From: Solanum dulcamara
Lineage: Eukaryota > Streptophyta > Magnoliopsida > Solanales > Solanaceae
Assembly (NCBI RefSeq): GCF_947179165.1
Contig: NC_077245.1
Location: 47,393,286-47,457,285 of the forward strand
DNA length: 64,000 bases
Direction: 5' to 3'
Shown one piece after another: positions 48,858-61,251 of this stretch (positions are counted from its first letter, which is position 1; each line of letters starts with the position of its first letter). A model generated the notes under the pieces. It was not told where the DNA came from, ran no database searches, and saw nothing but the letters and a program-made list of their open reading frames with translations. The position numbers and the translations under genes were made by a program.

Positions 48858-48862
48858 TCATT
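48858..48862. repeat. Target duplication of E, left (TCATT)
   Basis: TCATT directly left of TGTCACGACCC; repeated at 51701-51705 directly after TGTAACA. Confidence 0.9.
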
Positions 48863-49099
48863 TGTCACGACCCAACCCCGTAGGCCATGACGGATGCCCG
48901 AACTGGACACACATGTGTACCCCGACCAACTATACATAACCTGTCTCTTATTTATACTCAAAATACACTAACAAGTAAGAGAACATACAAGCCAACAAGG
49001 CTATTGTAACATATAAGGTCGTTCCGTAACACACATATAAGCGAGCCGAGAAGGCAACCATGACACAGGGAATGCCCCAAATCATAAGTCATATCAGCA

Positions 49100-49210
49100 C
49101 AGCTGTACATACACGCATATACAACTCATATACCACTCATATACAACTCATATGCAGCTCATATGCAACTCATATACAGCTAATATAAAACTAATATATA
49201 ACTCATGTAC
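49100..49210. repeat. Minisatellite of CATATACAACT-type units
   Basis: About nine imperfect 10-11 base units ('catatacaact', 'catatgcagct', 'aatataaaact') within LTR E. The corresponding spots in C and D have only one or two such words, so the array grew in this copy. Confidence 0.8.
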
Positions 49211-49449
49211 ACACACAACCCACATACGGACAATCTGCATCCGTATCCACAGACCTCTATGAGTAAGAAGAACAGTAACATAAGGTGGGACAGGGCCCCC
49301 ACCGTACTCGTAACCAAACGAATATATACATCAAAGTTTAGTACCAAAATCAGGCTCCAGCATAATGGAGCACTTCTAGACCACTATGCGGGACTTCTAT
49401 GTTGGCGGATCCTTAAACCGTGTACTTGTACCTGCGGGCATGAACACAG

Positions 49450-49495
49450 CCCCCCCCCCCCCGAAGAAAGGGGGTCAGTACGGCATATATACTGA
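49450..49495 (-). promoter_or_regulatory. Double stem-loop, LTR E
   Basis: Element-strand arms TCAGTAT and GTACTGA (plus 49475-49495): the closing pair is a T-G wobble, intermediate between the C-G of B/D and the T-A of C. The neighbouring C-run has grown to 13 C (49450-49462). Confidence 0.6.
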
Positions 49496-51705
49496 GTATG
49501 TAAAACATAATATAGCATAGCATAACCAGAAGCATATTTGAAATAGAGAAGCAAAGAATAAAATATCAAATCAGAAACCTGTACTTGGGGAGGTAAAATC
49601 ATTCATGCTCAATTTTTATAATATAGATGGTCCTACCAGGGATCCGGTGAATCATATCTGTAAAATCATCATGGTCCCAGTGCCATCACCACCTTATTAC
49701 AACACAGCATCATATGTATATAAACTATTCCTGGCCCTTTAGTGAGGGCATGATGAACAATGCAGTGAATTGTCCACGATTACTATTCCTAGCTCGGGAT
49801 GTGAAGAAAGAAGTGTTACAGTATACACGAGTAGAGTAGTGAGAAACAAAACACAGTTTAAATCATTACGGGATACTCAATGAAGTCATCAAGTGAACCG
49901 TCACTTGGAATTAATTGAAGTACCTGCTAGGTGTCACGGAGGACTGTATGTCGCATCAGGAACCATAGACATGTGTCAAAATGTTGTCAAACAGCTTATC
50001 AAATCTAGACATCTATCCTCGTGGACCTTTTAGGGATAGAGGCCTATACCTTCAGTTACCATTCAACCTATCGAAGACTCGAAGATAGTAGCTTACTATT
50101 TTAAATTTTAACCTTCAAAGTGAGGGAGGGTCTTGAAGTCATATTCAGAACCTGGGAATGGAATTACCCCCAAAGCTCATATCATATCCTGCTTACATCT
50201 AAGACATGCCAAAAGAAAGACAAAAGATAGGCTTTACATACCTCTTACAGGTTACCTTTTGTCCCGATCGTCTTGTTGTCCTTTGAACCTAAGTAACATG
50301 AAAGCAATACGAGTATCAGCATCCTTAGACTTTCCAGTTTCTTATACTACCTATGAGTATTCATCGAATTTATTTCCTTGCTTGTCTTCTCGACTAGTTC
50401 TTTAACTAGTTAAAGAGTTAAGGGAAATCAGGCAGCACCTCATCTATAATGTGCCCTATCCTAATTCCCAATTACATCCTTAATACCTGAAGACAATCAA
50501 AAAAATAACCAGCAGCTCATATATATGTATAACATGGAAACATTACACAATATAAACACCAAACGACTTGCTCGAAACTACGACACCAAAATAAGGTTTC
50601 TAGTGTCCATTTTGCAAAACCTTTAACCGTACGAAGCAGGAGTCGTGTGTCTGCAACCATAAGCTCCCCCACATATTTTAGCACACCTTTAGACCCTGCA
50701 ACACACACCACACAACAGCAGAAGCCTCCACACCCACAACACCTCATTTCGACTATAATTTAACTACGACGACTTCAATTTCAATTGTTTCTTTTGCTGA
50801 GCATATCCACGACTTTTTTATACTTCCATCATTATAAAAAGTACATAATACACTCCATAAAAACCCAATAAAGTCCAAATTTAGAGGAGAAACCTTACCT
50901 TACCCAAAATTGGCCAAAACTAGCCAAAACTGAACCTCGGAAACCTCTTTAGCGTGCTGAAAGTTGCGGACTGTTTGTAGCTCATTTTTGCTTCCCCGAA
51001 ATGGATTTTTATGTTATTAAAAACCTCTATACCACCGTAGTATACCTTAAATAATTAATTTACGGAGCGAAATCAGAACGTACCTATTTTTCTCTCCTAG
51101 CCGTCCTCTTTTTCTCTCTAGACTTAGGGTTTTGTTTTCTTAATATGCTGAAGTTTAAAGACCAAAGCTGAAGTATATATTATATATACATACATGTGTG
51201 TGTCCAAGGAGGTGACACGTGTCATCCCCTATTGGGCCACCGCATCCATGCATTGAAGGAGAGGCTGCCATGTGGTAGTGGGGTCCACCCCCACCCCAAG
51301 CAGGCAGGTGGGTCACCTCCTTGCTTGAGGTGCTGCCATGTGTCACTCTCTTATTGGCTGCCATGTGTCATATTGTTTCCTTCCCCATGGGTTCTTATCT
51401 CGTTCTATTTTAAGAGCCTATGTAATCCATGCTACTCAAACTTGGTATGTAATCAAATAGCTTACGTGTATACGACCTTTAAATTAGTAGCTTATGTAGG
51501 TAAATCAAGTCCTACGACTCACTACTCGGCCTCCAATTCCTACCGGATTCTTATTTCTCTATTTCCAACCTTCTCCACTACGGGGTATCATATTCTCTCT
51601 TCCTTAGAGTCATTTGATGGTATCGTAGCTTATCCGACTCTCATGATAATGTCTAAGGAACTTAAGAGACCTTCCTAGTTTAAAAGTGTGGGGTGTAACA
51701 TCATT

Positions 51706-52059
51706 TAAGTTGAGAAAGATCCCTACCCTTAAGAGACTTTGGCTTTTGCTAAAGCCTAACTTTTACAGATACCATCCACGAACCGTAGTGGTCCCAAAGG
51801 CTATAAATAGGATTGTGGAGTAATAATTTAGAAACCATTCCTAGTGGATGAGATATATTGGTTGTAGAAAATTCTACAGGCCGTAGACTTGATCCATAGA
51901 CCATGTTCAAAGTCTAGAAATTATAAGTGTGCAGAACGGTCCTTCATATGAACCGTAGAAGGTTCTAAGTACCATAGAAGGTCTTGTCGACAAAACTTCA
52001 TAGACCCCCTTCCTAAGTTCATCTTTTATGCCCCCCTTTTTATGACGTATAGAATGGTC
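51706..52059 (+). mobile_element. Old LTR U3 fragment, left of D
   Basis: Repeats of ACCGTAGAAGGT/CCATAGAAGG-type words, the same motif that continues at 61860-61920 on the other side of D. D is therefore inserted in this LTR. Strand is tentative. Confidence 0.55.
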
Positions 52060-52064
52060 TACGT
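52060..52064. repeat. Target duplication of D, left (TACGT)
   Basis: TACGT directly left of TGTCACGACCC and again at 61817-61821 directly right of TGTAACA. Confidence 0.9.
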
Positions 52065-55000
52065 TGTCACGACCCAACCCCGTAGGCCGCGACTGGGGCC
52101 CGATCTGAACCCCCTGTATACCCAACTATCAGTTGTGGTCAAATTGAACTGTAAATAAAACAATGTTATATAACCGAGCCCCATTGGGCGACAACATTTT
52201 CATAAACCTGTAGACCTTTTCGTTTGTATCATAACATGACAGGGCACGCAAGCCGACAAGGCTGCCATAACATAATAACATATATCATATATCATGTAGA
52301 CCCAGCTGAATCAAACTTACATACACAACCCACATATACATGTCTGCAGACCTCTAAAAATATAAATGACAACATATGGCGGGATAGGGCCCCAGCCATA
52401 CCCCTGAATAGACAAAACAATATTATACAGCAGTGGAAAGTACAAAAAACTAGGCCCCAAAACCATGGAGCCTCTTCCAGCTAAGCTTCTTGGGATTCTA
52501 AGATGACGGACTCCCAAAACCTGTATCTGTACCTGCGAGCATGAACCCAGCCCCCCGAGAAAGGGGGTCAGTACGACATATGTACTGAGTATGTAAAACA
52601 TAACATGATACAACTGGAAGCATATCTGAAGTAGAGAAGTAGGGGATAAAATGTCAAATCGGAAACATGTACCGGTACTCTGTAAATCACAAAAACATGT
52701 ATGCTCAAATCTTCAATATAGCCATCCTCGTCAGGGGTCCGGGAAATCATATATGTAGTATCAGTATCAGGCCCCAAGCCATCATCATAGTATCAGTATC
52801 AGGCCCCAGGCCATCATCATAGTAACAGTATCAGGCTCCAGGCCATCATATATATACGTACAGATGTCGGCCCTTTAGCGAGGGACTCGGTGAACAATGC
52901 CGTGAATTGCCAAAACCTATTAAACGGCCCGAGACTCGGAGAAGAAGTGTTACAGCATACACGAGTAGAGTAGTGAGAAATAAAACACAATTTAAATCAT
53001 TATTTAAGACTCAGCTCTATAAGAGGACTAAGTTATTGTTCAACAATTCGAGTAACAGTATAGTCATTCTGGCTGCCCTCTAAATTCCATTAGGGGCTAC
53101 ATTGCTTACATCTCGAGGTTCCTAGACATATACCAAAGTAAGACTATTCACTTAAGAATTCCAGAGTATTTGTCTTCGAATAGTTTTATGACTATGAGAT
53201 TGTACATTCATACCTTTTAAACATATAAGAGTTTCCAGGGAAATAGTTTAACTACCATAGAGTTCAACATCCAGTAGTAAATAAGTGATACTTAAGAATG
53301 GAATTACCCCGGAGCTCGTATTACATTTAGCTTACAACTAGGACATGCCAACAGAAGAAAGAGAATGAGCTTTACTTACCTATGCCAAAACATGTCAAGA
53401 GAAAGCTTTACATACCTTTTGGGAGTTACCCTTTATCCTGCTCGTCTCGTCGTCTTCTTAACCTATTCAATATGAAAGTAACACGAATATCAACTACTCT
53501 TAACTTTCCAGCATCTTAGGTTTAGCCTTAATATTAATGGAATCTATTTCCGTAGTCGTTTCCTCGACTAATTCTTTAGTTTGTTAAGGCGTTAACGAAA
53601 ATTGGGCAGCACCTCCCCTATAATGTGTCCTATACAAATTTCCAATTAGGTCCCTAATACCTACATCCAACCAACAACAACAACCTGCAGCAATTCACAC
53701 AAACAATATATAACATAACTCCAAATGACTCATTCAAAAAGATAATATCAAAATAGGGTGTCTAGTCTTTATTCTATAACGCCTTTCGTTATACGACACG
53801 AGGGGTCATATGGATGAAAACAGAAGCATACAAACCCATTTTTTAAAGCATTTAGTCCCTGCAACAACACATTACACCCCTGCAGCAACAACTCACAAGA
53901 ACGACACTTTATTTCGACGACAATTCATTTCTAGTGACTCCAATTTAGTCTATGCCGAACTTCAAGTGTTCCAATGATATTTACACACTTCCAGCCACCT
54001 ATATGAAGTGTAACATGATCCATAACCACATCATAAAGCTCATATTTAAAGAAGAAACTTTACCTTACCCGAAATTGGCCACAACTCGCCAAAACTACAT
54101 CTCGGAAACTCCTTGATGTGCTGAAATGGGGCGGACTGTTTGTGCCACCTCTCCGCAGCCCCAAATTGAAATTTTTGGTTATAAAACACTATTATATAAC
54201 CATGGAACACCTCAAATAATTAATTTACGGAATGAAACTCGGAGGCTTACCTTGACAGCCCCCATACCCGTAGCCCTCCTTATTTGTTCTTCAAGTTTTT
54301 CCTTCAACTTTCTTTCAAGTTTCTAAGCATAAGGTTAAATAAACGACGCCTTAGTCATCATAATATAAATATATATACATATATACATCTCCACGTGCTT
54401 GAGGAACACCGTATCTAATTAATTCACGGAGGAAAAATCGAAGAACTCACGTTTAATTCTTCAAAAACGTGGCTGCCTTGTTCCTTTTGGTTCTTCACGT
54501 TTTTCCTCTTATTTGGCTGATTTTTTCGGATGGAAAATGAGTTAAGAGTCAGAAAACATGTATATATACACCTCCTTAGGAGGTGACACGTGGAATCCCC
54601 CTAGGGTGACATGTGGCAGCCTCCTAGGGTGCCACCTCGTCCAACCTTCCAACACAAAACTGCCACGTGGCAGCATGGGTCCATCCCAAGTAGGTGAGTC
54701 ACCTGCTTGCTTGTCACCTGCCTTGTTTTCACCTGCTTTCTTGTCACCTACTTGCTTGTCACCTGCTTGCTTCACTTTCGTAAGTTCGGAAACTAGTTTT
54801 TGCTCCCTCTCGTAGGTTCGTAATCTCATTTTATTTTAAGAGCCTATGAAACCTTTGCTACGTAAGCTTGGTATGTAATCAAGTAACTCACGTATGTAAT
54901 ACTTCTAAATTAGTAGCTTACGTAGATAAGTCGAGTCCTACGACTCATTACTTGGCCTCCAACTCCTTTCGACTTCTCTTGACCCTATTTCCAACCTTCC

Positions 55001-55125
55001 CTACCATGAGGTGTCACAATCTCCCTTCTTAGAGTTGTTCAATAGGGTCGTAACTTAAGTGGCTCACATACTAGCTTCTAAGTAACTTAAGGAACCTTCC
55101 GAGTTCAAAGATGTGGGATGTAACA
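52065..55125 (-). mobile_element. 3' LTR of element D
   Basis: 3061 bp, TGTCACGACCC to GGGATGTAACA. It keeps about 65 bases near 52330-52400 that are deleted in the other LTR near 59050. It has three 32-bp units at 52756-52851, the stem-loop at 52550-52588, TATA at 54561-54568, two 23-bp G-box units at 54584-54629, a perfect CTGCCACGTGGCAG palindrome near 54661-54674, and an array of CACCTGCTTGCTTGT-type repeats at 54697-54775. Confidence 0.92.
52756..52851. repeat. Three 32-bp tandem units, D 3' LTR
   Basis: Units 52756-52787, 52788-52819 and 52820-52851 with the core 'tatcaggccccaggccatca'. The same triplication is in the other LTR at 59425-59520; C and E have a single degenerate unit near 26690 and 49670. 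The expansion therefore predates D's insertion. Confidence 0.9.
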
Positions 55126-55145
55126 TCCTTCCCCCCTTTAGAACA
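55126..55145 (-). other. Polypurine tract, element D
   Basis: 'tccttccccccctttagaac' on the plus strand, i.e. a GTTCTAAAGGGGGGGAAGGA-type primer on the element strand, adjoining the LTR edge. Confidence 0.88.
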
Positions 55146-55289
55146 TTCGTCCCCAAATGTTAAGTGCAACTTCCTTTAACACTTCATATAGATTATAGAG
55201 GGGTTCTTTCCCTTTATGATAGCACATACATTTCCATCTATATTATTAACATACGAGTGCTCAAGAGTTGGAGTTACCTGTAGACATTG

Positions 55290-56140
55290 GTTATAGGTGC
55301 GAATACTTGTGTTTCATGTTCTCTTTAGTTTCCCCGGTCATCCTCTTTCTGGTTTTGGTTTTTCCACCTTATCTTAACGGTAGGCACGTCTTTAGTCTAC
55401 AATCTTCCAGTTTGCCAATCTAAGAGGGCGATAGGTTTTTCTTCACGAGATTTCATCTCCTGGTCCTCATCTATGGAATATACCCTGGGTGACTCGTCAG
55501 TACCCTTGCGAAGCATTCTTATCTAATGGACTGGGCGTATAGTTTCCAAATGAGGTGGTAAGCTCAACTTACCAGTCACGTTGCCCACCTTACGATTAGC
55601 TTGATACAGGCTAACATATTCTGGGTCAAGTTCCTTTTCTAGGTGACCCTATTATGAATATCCAATCATCAACTTAAACTATGTATGTCGACGTCGATTA
55701 TCTGTATATCATTCCTGCTGACTCTGGTCTTTTAGTCAATAGCTTGCTTAATCATGTCGGGGCCTTCTTAGCTTAGTCTTTCTAATATCTACTCATCCAA
55801 TAAGGGACTTACACGTCTTACACTACCAGTCTTGTATGGAGCCATTAGGATACCAGAGTGGTAGCCATTATGGTAGGTAATCTTAATAAGTGGTGGACGA
55901 TCATCTCAGTTGCTCCTAAAGCCAACCATATAATAGTATGCTTAGTCTGTTCAACATCTCCAAGAATAATACGGTATGAAGACCTATCTGTGCTCCCGAT
56001 CTTTTCTTGGACTGATCTCTAGACAATAACCATAGTTAAAGTCCCTCTATCTGAGATATTAACTGGGGAAACCTCACGGAACCTTACCATTCTCCATGTT
56101 CTATAACTCCCCCTTATTTCAGCAGCATAGGTGCTCTTGA
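55290..56140 (-). pseudogene. Integrase remnant of element D
   Basis: Minus-strand pieces in several frames: ISDRGTLTMVIV-like text near 56030-56060 and SVQEKIGS just after, YHNGYHSGILMAPYKTGSV near 55825-55885 (usual NNSYHSSIQMAPYEALYG), and VRWKNQNQKEDD near 55320-55370 at the chromodomain position. Same degraded integrase as in C. Confidence 0.7.
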
Positions 56141-57310
56141 TTGAAAGCAAATGGGCTGATTTATTAGCCTACTCAAAATAACCCATATAGCACCCTACTC
56201 TTACAGAGTACAAAATAGGTTCATAATGATGTTGATAATTTGGGAATCGTTAGCCTCGTATAGTCCTTCTCGACTTTTTCCAGAACTTTAACTGGCATTC
56301 TATCTTTTGGGTTCTGCTTTTCAATCTGTAGAGTTGGCTACTGAATAATACTACAACCCCTTCGTGTAATGGCTCTCACAGTCGTTCTGTGCTTTATCTA
56401 ACGTGATCTGGTATAATTCTGATGGAATTTTGGCGTATGTACTCGCCACCCTATAGTAACCAGCTAGTTTAGCCAGTTTCGTTTAAACTCTTTCACCACT
56501 TTCCTTACCCCCACTTGTAACCTTCTAGACACATTATCCTGTGTCATTTTCGTCCTTACAAATTGATGAGAGGGTTCAAGAAGTATCCAGTGCTATCTCG
56601 TTAGTTCTCATGTCTTACCTTACCTTTCTCTCCCTTATACTACATTCGATGTTGGGGTAGGTCTTTGGTCCAATCGTGGCCATGTCTTATCTTACCCGTA
56701 CTACTAATTCCATCTTGGTAGTTTGTCTTAACCTACTTTCGCATTTCTCGATAGTTGATTGCAACTTGGGCTCCTTCGCCTAGGATAATAGTTGCGGGGG
56801 ATCAGTAAGGTTCTACCACTCTTTTATTTTACAACTTTACACCTTCTCAGCGGAGTAGGTAACCTGTGATCGAAGGAGCAGAGATTAATATCGTTAATTC
56901 ATAGGTAACATTCCTTTTAGAGCCATCTGTCGATGGAGTGTGAAGTGAATCTTGTAGCCTAGGTCATATTGTGGAATTTTCGACCTTGGGTATTGCTTTT
57001 TGTTATTCGTAAATTACATCAACTGGTACCCGTACCCTTTTGGGTTTTGCTTTTTCGCCCTCAGAGTTGGCTGTCAAGTGGTGTTGAAATTCCTTCGTCC
57101 ACTGGCCTATATAGTTATTCTGTGGTTTTCCACTCGTTAAGTGGTTCTATGTTGAAGAACTGTGGCATTCAAGTGTGTCGTCAGTTAGCAATTAGCTAAT
57201 CCTTCTTGTTTTTCTTAAGACCTTGCTACAACTTTCCTTAACGTATCTTATAATACTCCGGGTACATAATCTCATCTCGTTTCTCCATTGCTAATTCAGA
57301 TTCTTCTATC

Positions 57311-57430
57311 TCGCGTGATCATACCAGCACTAACGCATTAAGTTCCATCAGAATTTTGAAGTTAAGCGTGCTGGGACGAGAGTAATATTGGGATGGGTGA
57401 CCTCTCTGGGAAGTCTCCGTGTCGCGTTTT
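57311..57430 (+). repeat. 5S rRNA-derived sequence in element D (antisense)
   Basis: Almost full-length 5S similarity: 'gatcataccagcactaacgc', 'gaagttaagcgtgctggg', 'gagagtaatattgggatggg', 'tgacctctctgggaagtc', 'tccgtgtcgcg'. The A-box region is intact (GTTAAGCGTGCT), with changes elsewhere. Flanking sequence on both sides matches element C, so C and D inherited one insertion. It lies antisense to the element. Confidence 0.9.
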
Positions 57431-58768
57431 GTTGTAGTCCTTTCCATGATGTGCGGGTACTAACTTTATTCCAAGGTTTACCTCAGCGTGGTCACGCGAG
57501 TCTTTATGTTTCGCCTTGTCCTTTCCTCTGTTATCTTGCAACTAGTATTGGCGTAAACCTTTAGTTCCGCTATGACCATATCCCCCCTTTTTTCTTCATT
57601 TTGATTTAACTTTTCCTATTATATTCCCCCCTTTGTTTACGCACCCATTCATTAGGGTGGGCTACTGAGTAGTGCTAAAGTTCGTTCATATACTGAACTT
57701 TGGAGCTGTTTTGAGTTTTGTTTATCATCAGCTGGCATAGCTTTAAAGGAATTTGACATATAAGCTTGCCTACCTTCTATTAACTTTGCGTTCTTCTCTT
57801 TTTCTACCACTGGAAGCTCTCTATGCCTTTGTCCTTGGTTATATATCTATCACAACATCATTTGCAACCAACTCTATAGCCAACATTTTGGCTTTTGGTC
57901 TAGCATGTTGTCATTATCCTTTGTAGTGTTTCTTAAGACATTCGATATCCTTTTATGTTTACACTCCTTTGTTTTTATACGCAACCGCCTTCTAGTGTTA
58001 TGTCATTCAGGGTCTCGTCAAAAACTTCTTAACGCTGCCTTATATGTTATTCTGGCTTCCATCCAATTACTGGTGGCTTCCAGACCTTTCTAACTTGGTT
58101 CATCCAGATATTTTATTAAAGTTTAAACGTCCATCTCAAATATATTCCCATATCAATTGCCTTCACCTTACTTTTTCCATTTTCTCATTAACTTCCCCCC
58201 TTTAGAGGGTACTCGTACTTTCCTCTACACTTCTTACTATCTCGTAACCTGCACGTACAAAATACCAACAATGCCTCACAGGGCCAACACACACACATAT
58301 TCATATCACAGCCGCACAGGGCTTTCTATGTCATCTCATATTGCAGCCATACAGGGCATTCAATGTCAATAATAATATAAAAATACTGGACTTACCTCGT
58401 ATGTCCAACTTCAAATTGCATCTGTTGCACTTCTTGTTTGCCTTCCTTTCAAGTTTCAACTTTACATTTGAATATTAGTTCAATACCTTACCAAACGGAT
58501 ATCATCCGTGCCTTTACTTTACTTACCTGCGTGCTTCGTAATGTCCCATGTCGTCAATTACCTCATTTTGTTGGTGTCTTCCTTCTGTTAAGATCCAAGG
58601 TTAGTATAATAAATTTTCCTATGACTCGGATCTATAGCACGATCTCAGATGTGAAAGAAAGGTAACATCCTAAATACCCTATAGCTTCCTGTTTATAGAT
58701 GTGGCGCGCAATACATCGATAAACAAGACTCTACTAGACACGATCTGCGGACTATCTAAGGATGAACT

Positions 58769-58780
58769 GCTCTGATACCA
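58769..58780 (-). other. Primer-binding site, element D
   Basis: GCTCTGATACCA, a perfect match to the tRNA-Met type, four bases (cttc) from the LTR start. Confidence 0.9.
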
Positions 58781-61228
58781 CTTCTGTCATGACCCAACCC
58801 CGTAGGCCACGACTGGGGCCCGACCTGGACCCCCCGTATAGCCAACTATCAGTTGTGGTCAAATTGAACTGTAAATAAAATAATGTTATATAACAGAGCC
58901 CCATTGGGCGACAACATTTTCATAAACCTATAGCCCTTTTCCGTTGTATCACAACATGACAGGGCATGCAAGCCGACAAGGCTGCCATAATATAATAACA
59001 TATATCATATATCATGTAGACCCAGCTGAATCAAACTGACATACACAACGCACAAGGGCCCCTGTCGTACCCCCGAATAGACAAAACAATGTTATACACC
59101 AGTGGACAGTACCAAAAACTAGGCCCCGAAACAATGGAGCCTCTTCTAGCTGAGCTGCTTAGGATTCTGAGATGATGGACTCCCAAAACCTATATCTGTA
59201 CCTGCGGGCATGAATGCAGCCCCCCGAGAAAGAGGGTCCGTACGATATATGTACTGAGTATGTAAAACATAACATGATACAACTGGAAGCATATCTGAAG
59301 TAGAGAAGCAGGGGATAAAATGTCAAATCAGAAATATGTACCAGTACTCTGTGAATCACAAAAACATGCATGCTCAAATCTTCAATATAGCCAGCCCCAT
59401 CAGGGGTCCGGTGAATCATATATGTAGTATCAGTATCAGGCCCCAGGCCATCATCATAGTATCAGTATTAGGCCCCAGGACTTCATCATAGTATCAGTAT
59501 CAGGCCCCAGGCCATCATATATATACGTACAGATGTCGGCCCTCTAGCGAGGGACTCGGTGAACAATGCAGTGAATTGCATGAATCTGTTAACTAGCCCG
59601 GGACTCGGAGCAGAAGTGTTACAGCATACACGAGTAGAGTAGTGAGAAACAAAACACAATTTAAATCATTATGTGAGACTTATCTCTATAAGAGGACTAA
59701 GTTATTGTTCAAGAATTCGAGTAACAGTATAGTCATTCTGGCTGCCCTCTAAATGCTTTTAGGGGCTACATTGCTTACATCTCGAGGTTCCTAGACATAT
59801 ACCAAAGTAAGACTATTCACTTAAGAATTCCAGAGTATTTGTCTTCGAATAGTGTTATGACTATGAGTTTGTACATTCATACCTTTAAAACATATAAGAG
59901 TTTCCAGGGAAATAGTTTAACTACCATAGAGTTCAACATCCAGTAGTAAATAAGAGATACATAAGAATGGAATTACCTCGGAGCTTGTATCACATTCAGC
60001 TTACAACTAGCACATGCCAACAGAAGAAAGAGAATGAGCTTTACTTGCCTATGCCAAAACATATCAAGAGAAAGTTTTACATACCTTTTGGGAGTTACCC
60101 TTTATCCTGCTCGTCTCGTCGTCTTCTTAACCTATTCAATATGAAAGTAACACGAATATCAACTACTCTTAACTTTCCATCATCTTAGGTTATGCCTTAA
60201 TATTAATGGAATCTATTTCCATAGTCGTTTCCTCGACTAATTCTTTAGTTTGTTAAGGCGTTAATGAAAATTGGGCAGCACCTCCCCTATAATGTGCCCT
60301 ATCCAAATTTTCAATTAGGTCCCTAATACCTACAGCCAACCAACAACAAAAACCATCAGCAATTCACACCAACAATATACAGCATAACTCCAAATGACTC
60401 ATTCAAAAAAAAGATATCAAAATAGGGTGTCTAGTCTTTATTCTATAACGCCTTTCGTTATACGAGACGAGGGGTCATGTGGATGAAACCAGAAGCATAC
60501 ACACCCATTTTATAAAGCATTTAGTCCCTGTAACAACACATTACACCCCTGCAGCAACAACTCACAAGAACGACACTTTATTTCGACGACAATTCACTTC
60601 TAGCGACCTCAATTTAGTTTATGTTGAATGTCAAGTGTTCCAATGATATTTACACACTTCCAGCATCCTATAGGACGTGTAAAATTCTACATAAACACAC
60701 CATAATTCTCAAATTTAAAGAAGAAACTTTACCTTACCCAAAATTGGCCACAACTCGCCAAAACTACATCTCGGAAACTTCTTGATGTGCTGAAATGGGG
60801 CGGACTGTTTGTGCCACCTCTCCGCTGCCCCAAATTGAAATTTTTGGTTATAAAACACTATTATATAACCTTGGAACACCTCAAATAATTAATTCACGGA
60901 AGAAACTCGGAGTCTTACCTTGGCAGCCCCCAAACCCGTAGCCCTCCTTATTTGTTCTTCAAGTTTTTCCTTCAACTTTCTTCAACTTTCTAAGCATAAG
61001 GTTAAACAAAACGACGCCTTAATCATCATCATATACATATATATACATATATAAATCTCCAAGTGCTTGAGGAACACCATAGCTAATTAATTCACAGAGG
61101 AAAAATCGAAGAACTCACCTTTAATTCTTCAAAAACGTGAATGCCTTGTTCCTTTTGGTTCTTCACGTTTTTCCTCTTATTTGGCTGATGTTTTTGGATG
61201 GAAAATGAGTTAAGAGTCAGCCAACATG

Positions 61229-61236
61229 TATATATA
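61229..61236 (-). promoter_or_regulatory. Predicted TATA box, D 5' LTR
   Basis: TATATATA within a palindromic TGTATATATACA. It lies downstream (element sense) of the G-box array and upstream of the leader, the expected place for the Pol II promoter of the element. Confidence 0.6.
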
Positions 61237-61251
61237 CACCTCCTTAGGAGG

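Larger units (their letters stand above)
48863..51700 (-). mobile_element. Solo LTR E (B/C/D family)
   Basis: TGTCACGACCCAACCCC to GGGGTGTAACA, 2838 bp, bounded by perfect TCATT duplications and with no internal sequence. It has the family's stem-loop (49450-49495), leader block 'aaaaccctaagtctagagag' reversed near 51125, TATA run 51176-51190, G-box GACACGTGTC at about 51215 and the AGGTGGGTCACCT palindrome near 51306. Short open frames inside it are chance. Confidence 0.92.
55146..58768 (-). mobile_element. Internal region of element D
   Basis: Mostly decayed sequence. It holds the integrase remnant, a repeated integrase-like patch near 56760-56970 (compare C 29750-29970), the 5S-like insert, and a segment near the primer-binding site with the leader words 'gcaatacatcgataaacaag' and 'actctactagacacg' reversed. 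No Gag block is recognised. Confidence 0.8.

Noticed and set aside
51196..51678. 160-codon open frame, the longest of the 5' to 3' plus-strand frames
   Set aside because: It lies wholly inside solo LTR E, on the strand opposite to the element, and runs through U3 motifs. The same region in C and D is not open.
54558..54829. Repetitive open frames on both strands (GDKQAGDKK-like on minus)
   Set aside because: They arise from the CACCTGCTTGCTTGT tandem array in the D LTR and from its U3 palindromes.
18486..57430. Functional 5S rRNA genes
   Set aside because: All three copies are single, mutated, embedded in retroelements and not in tandem arrays; the B copy lacks the C-box end.
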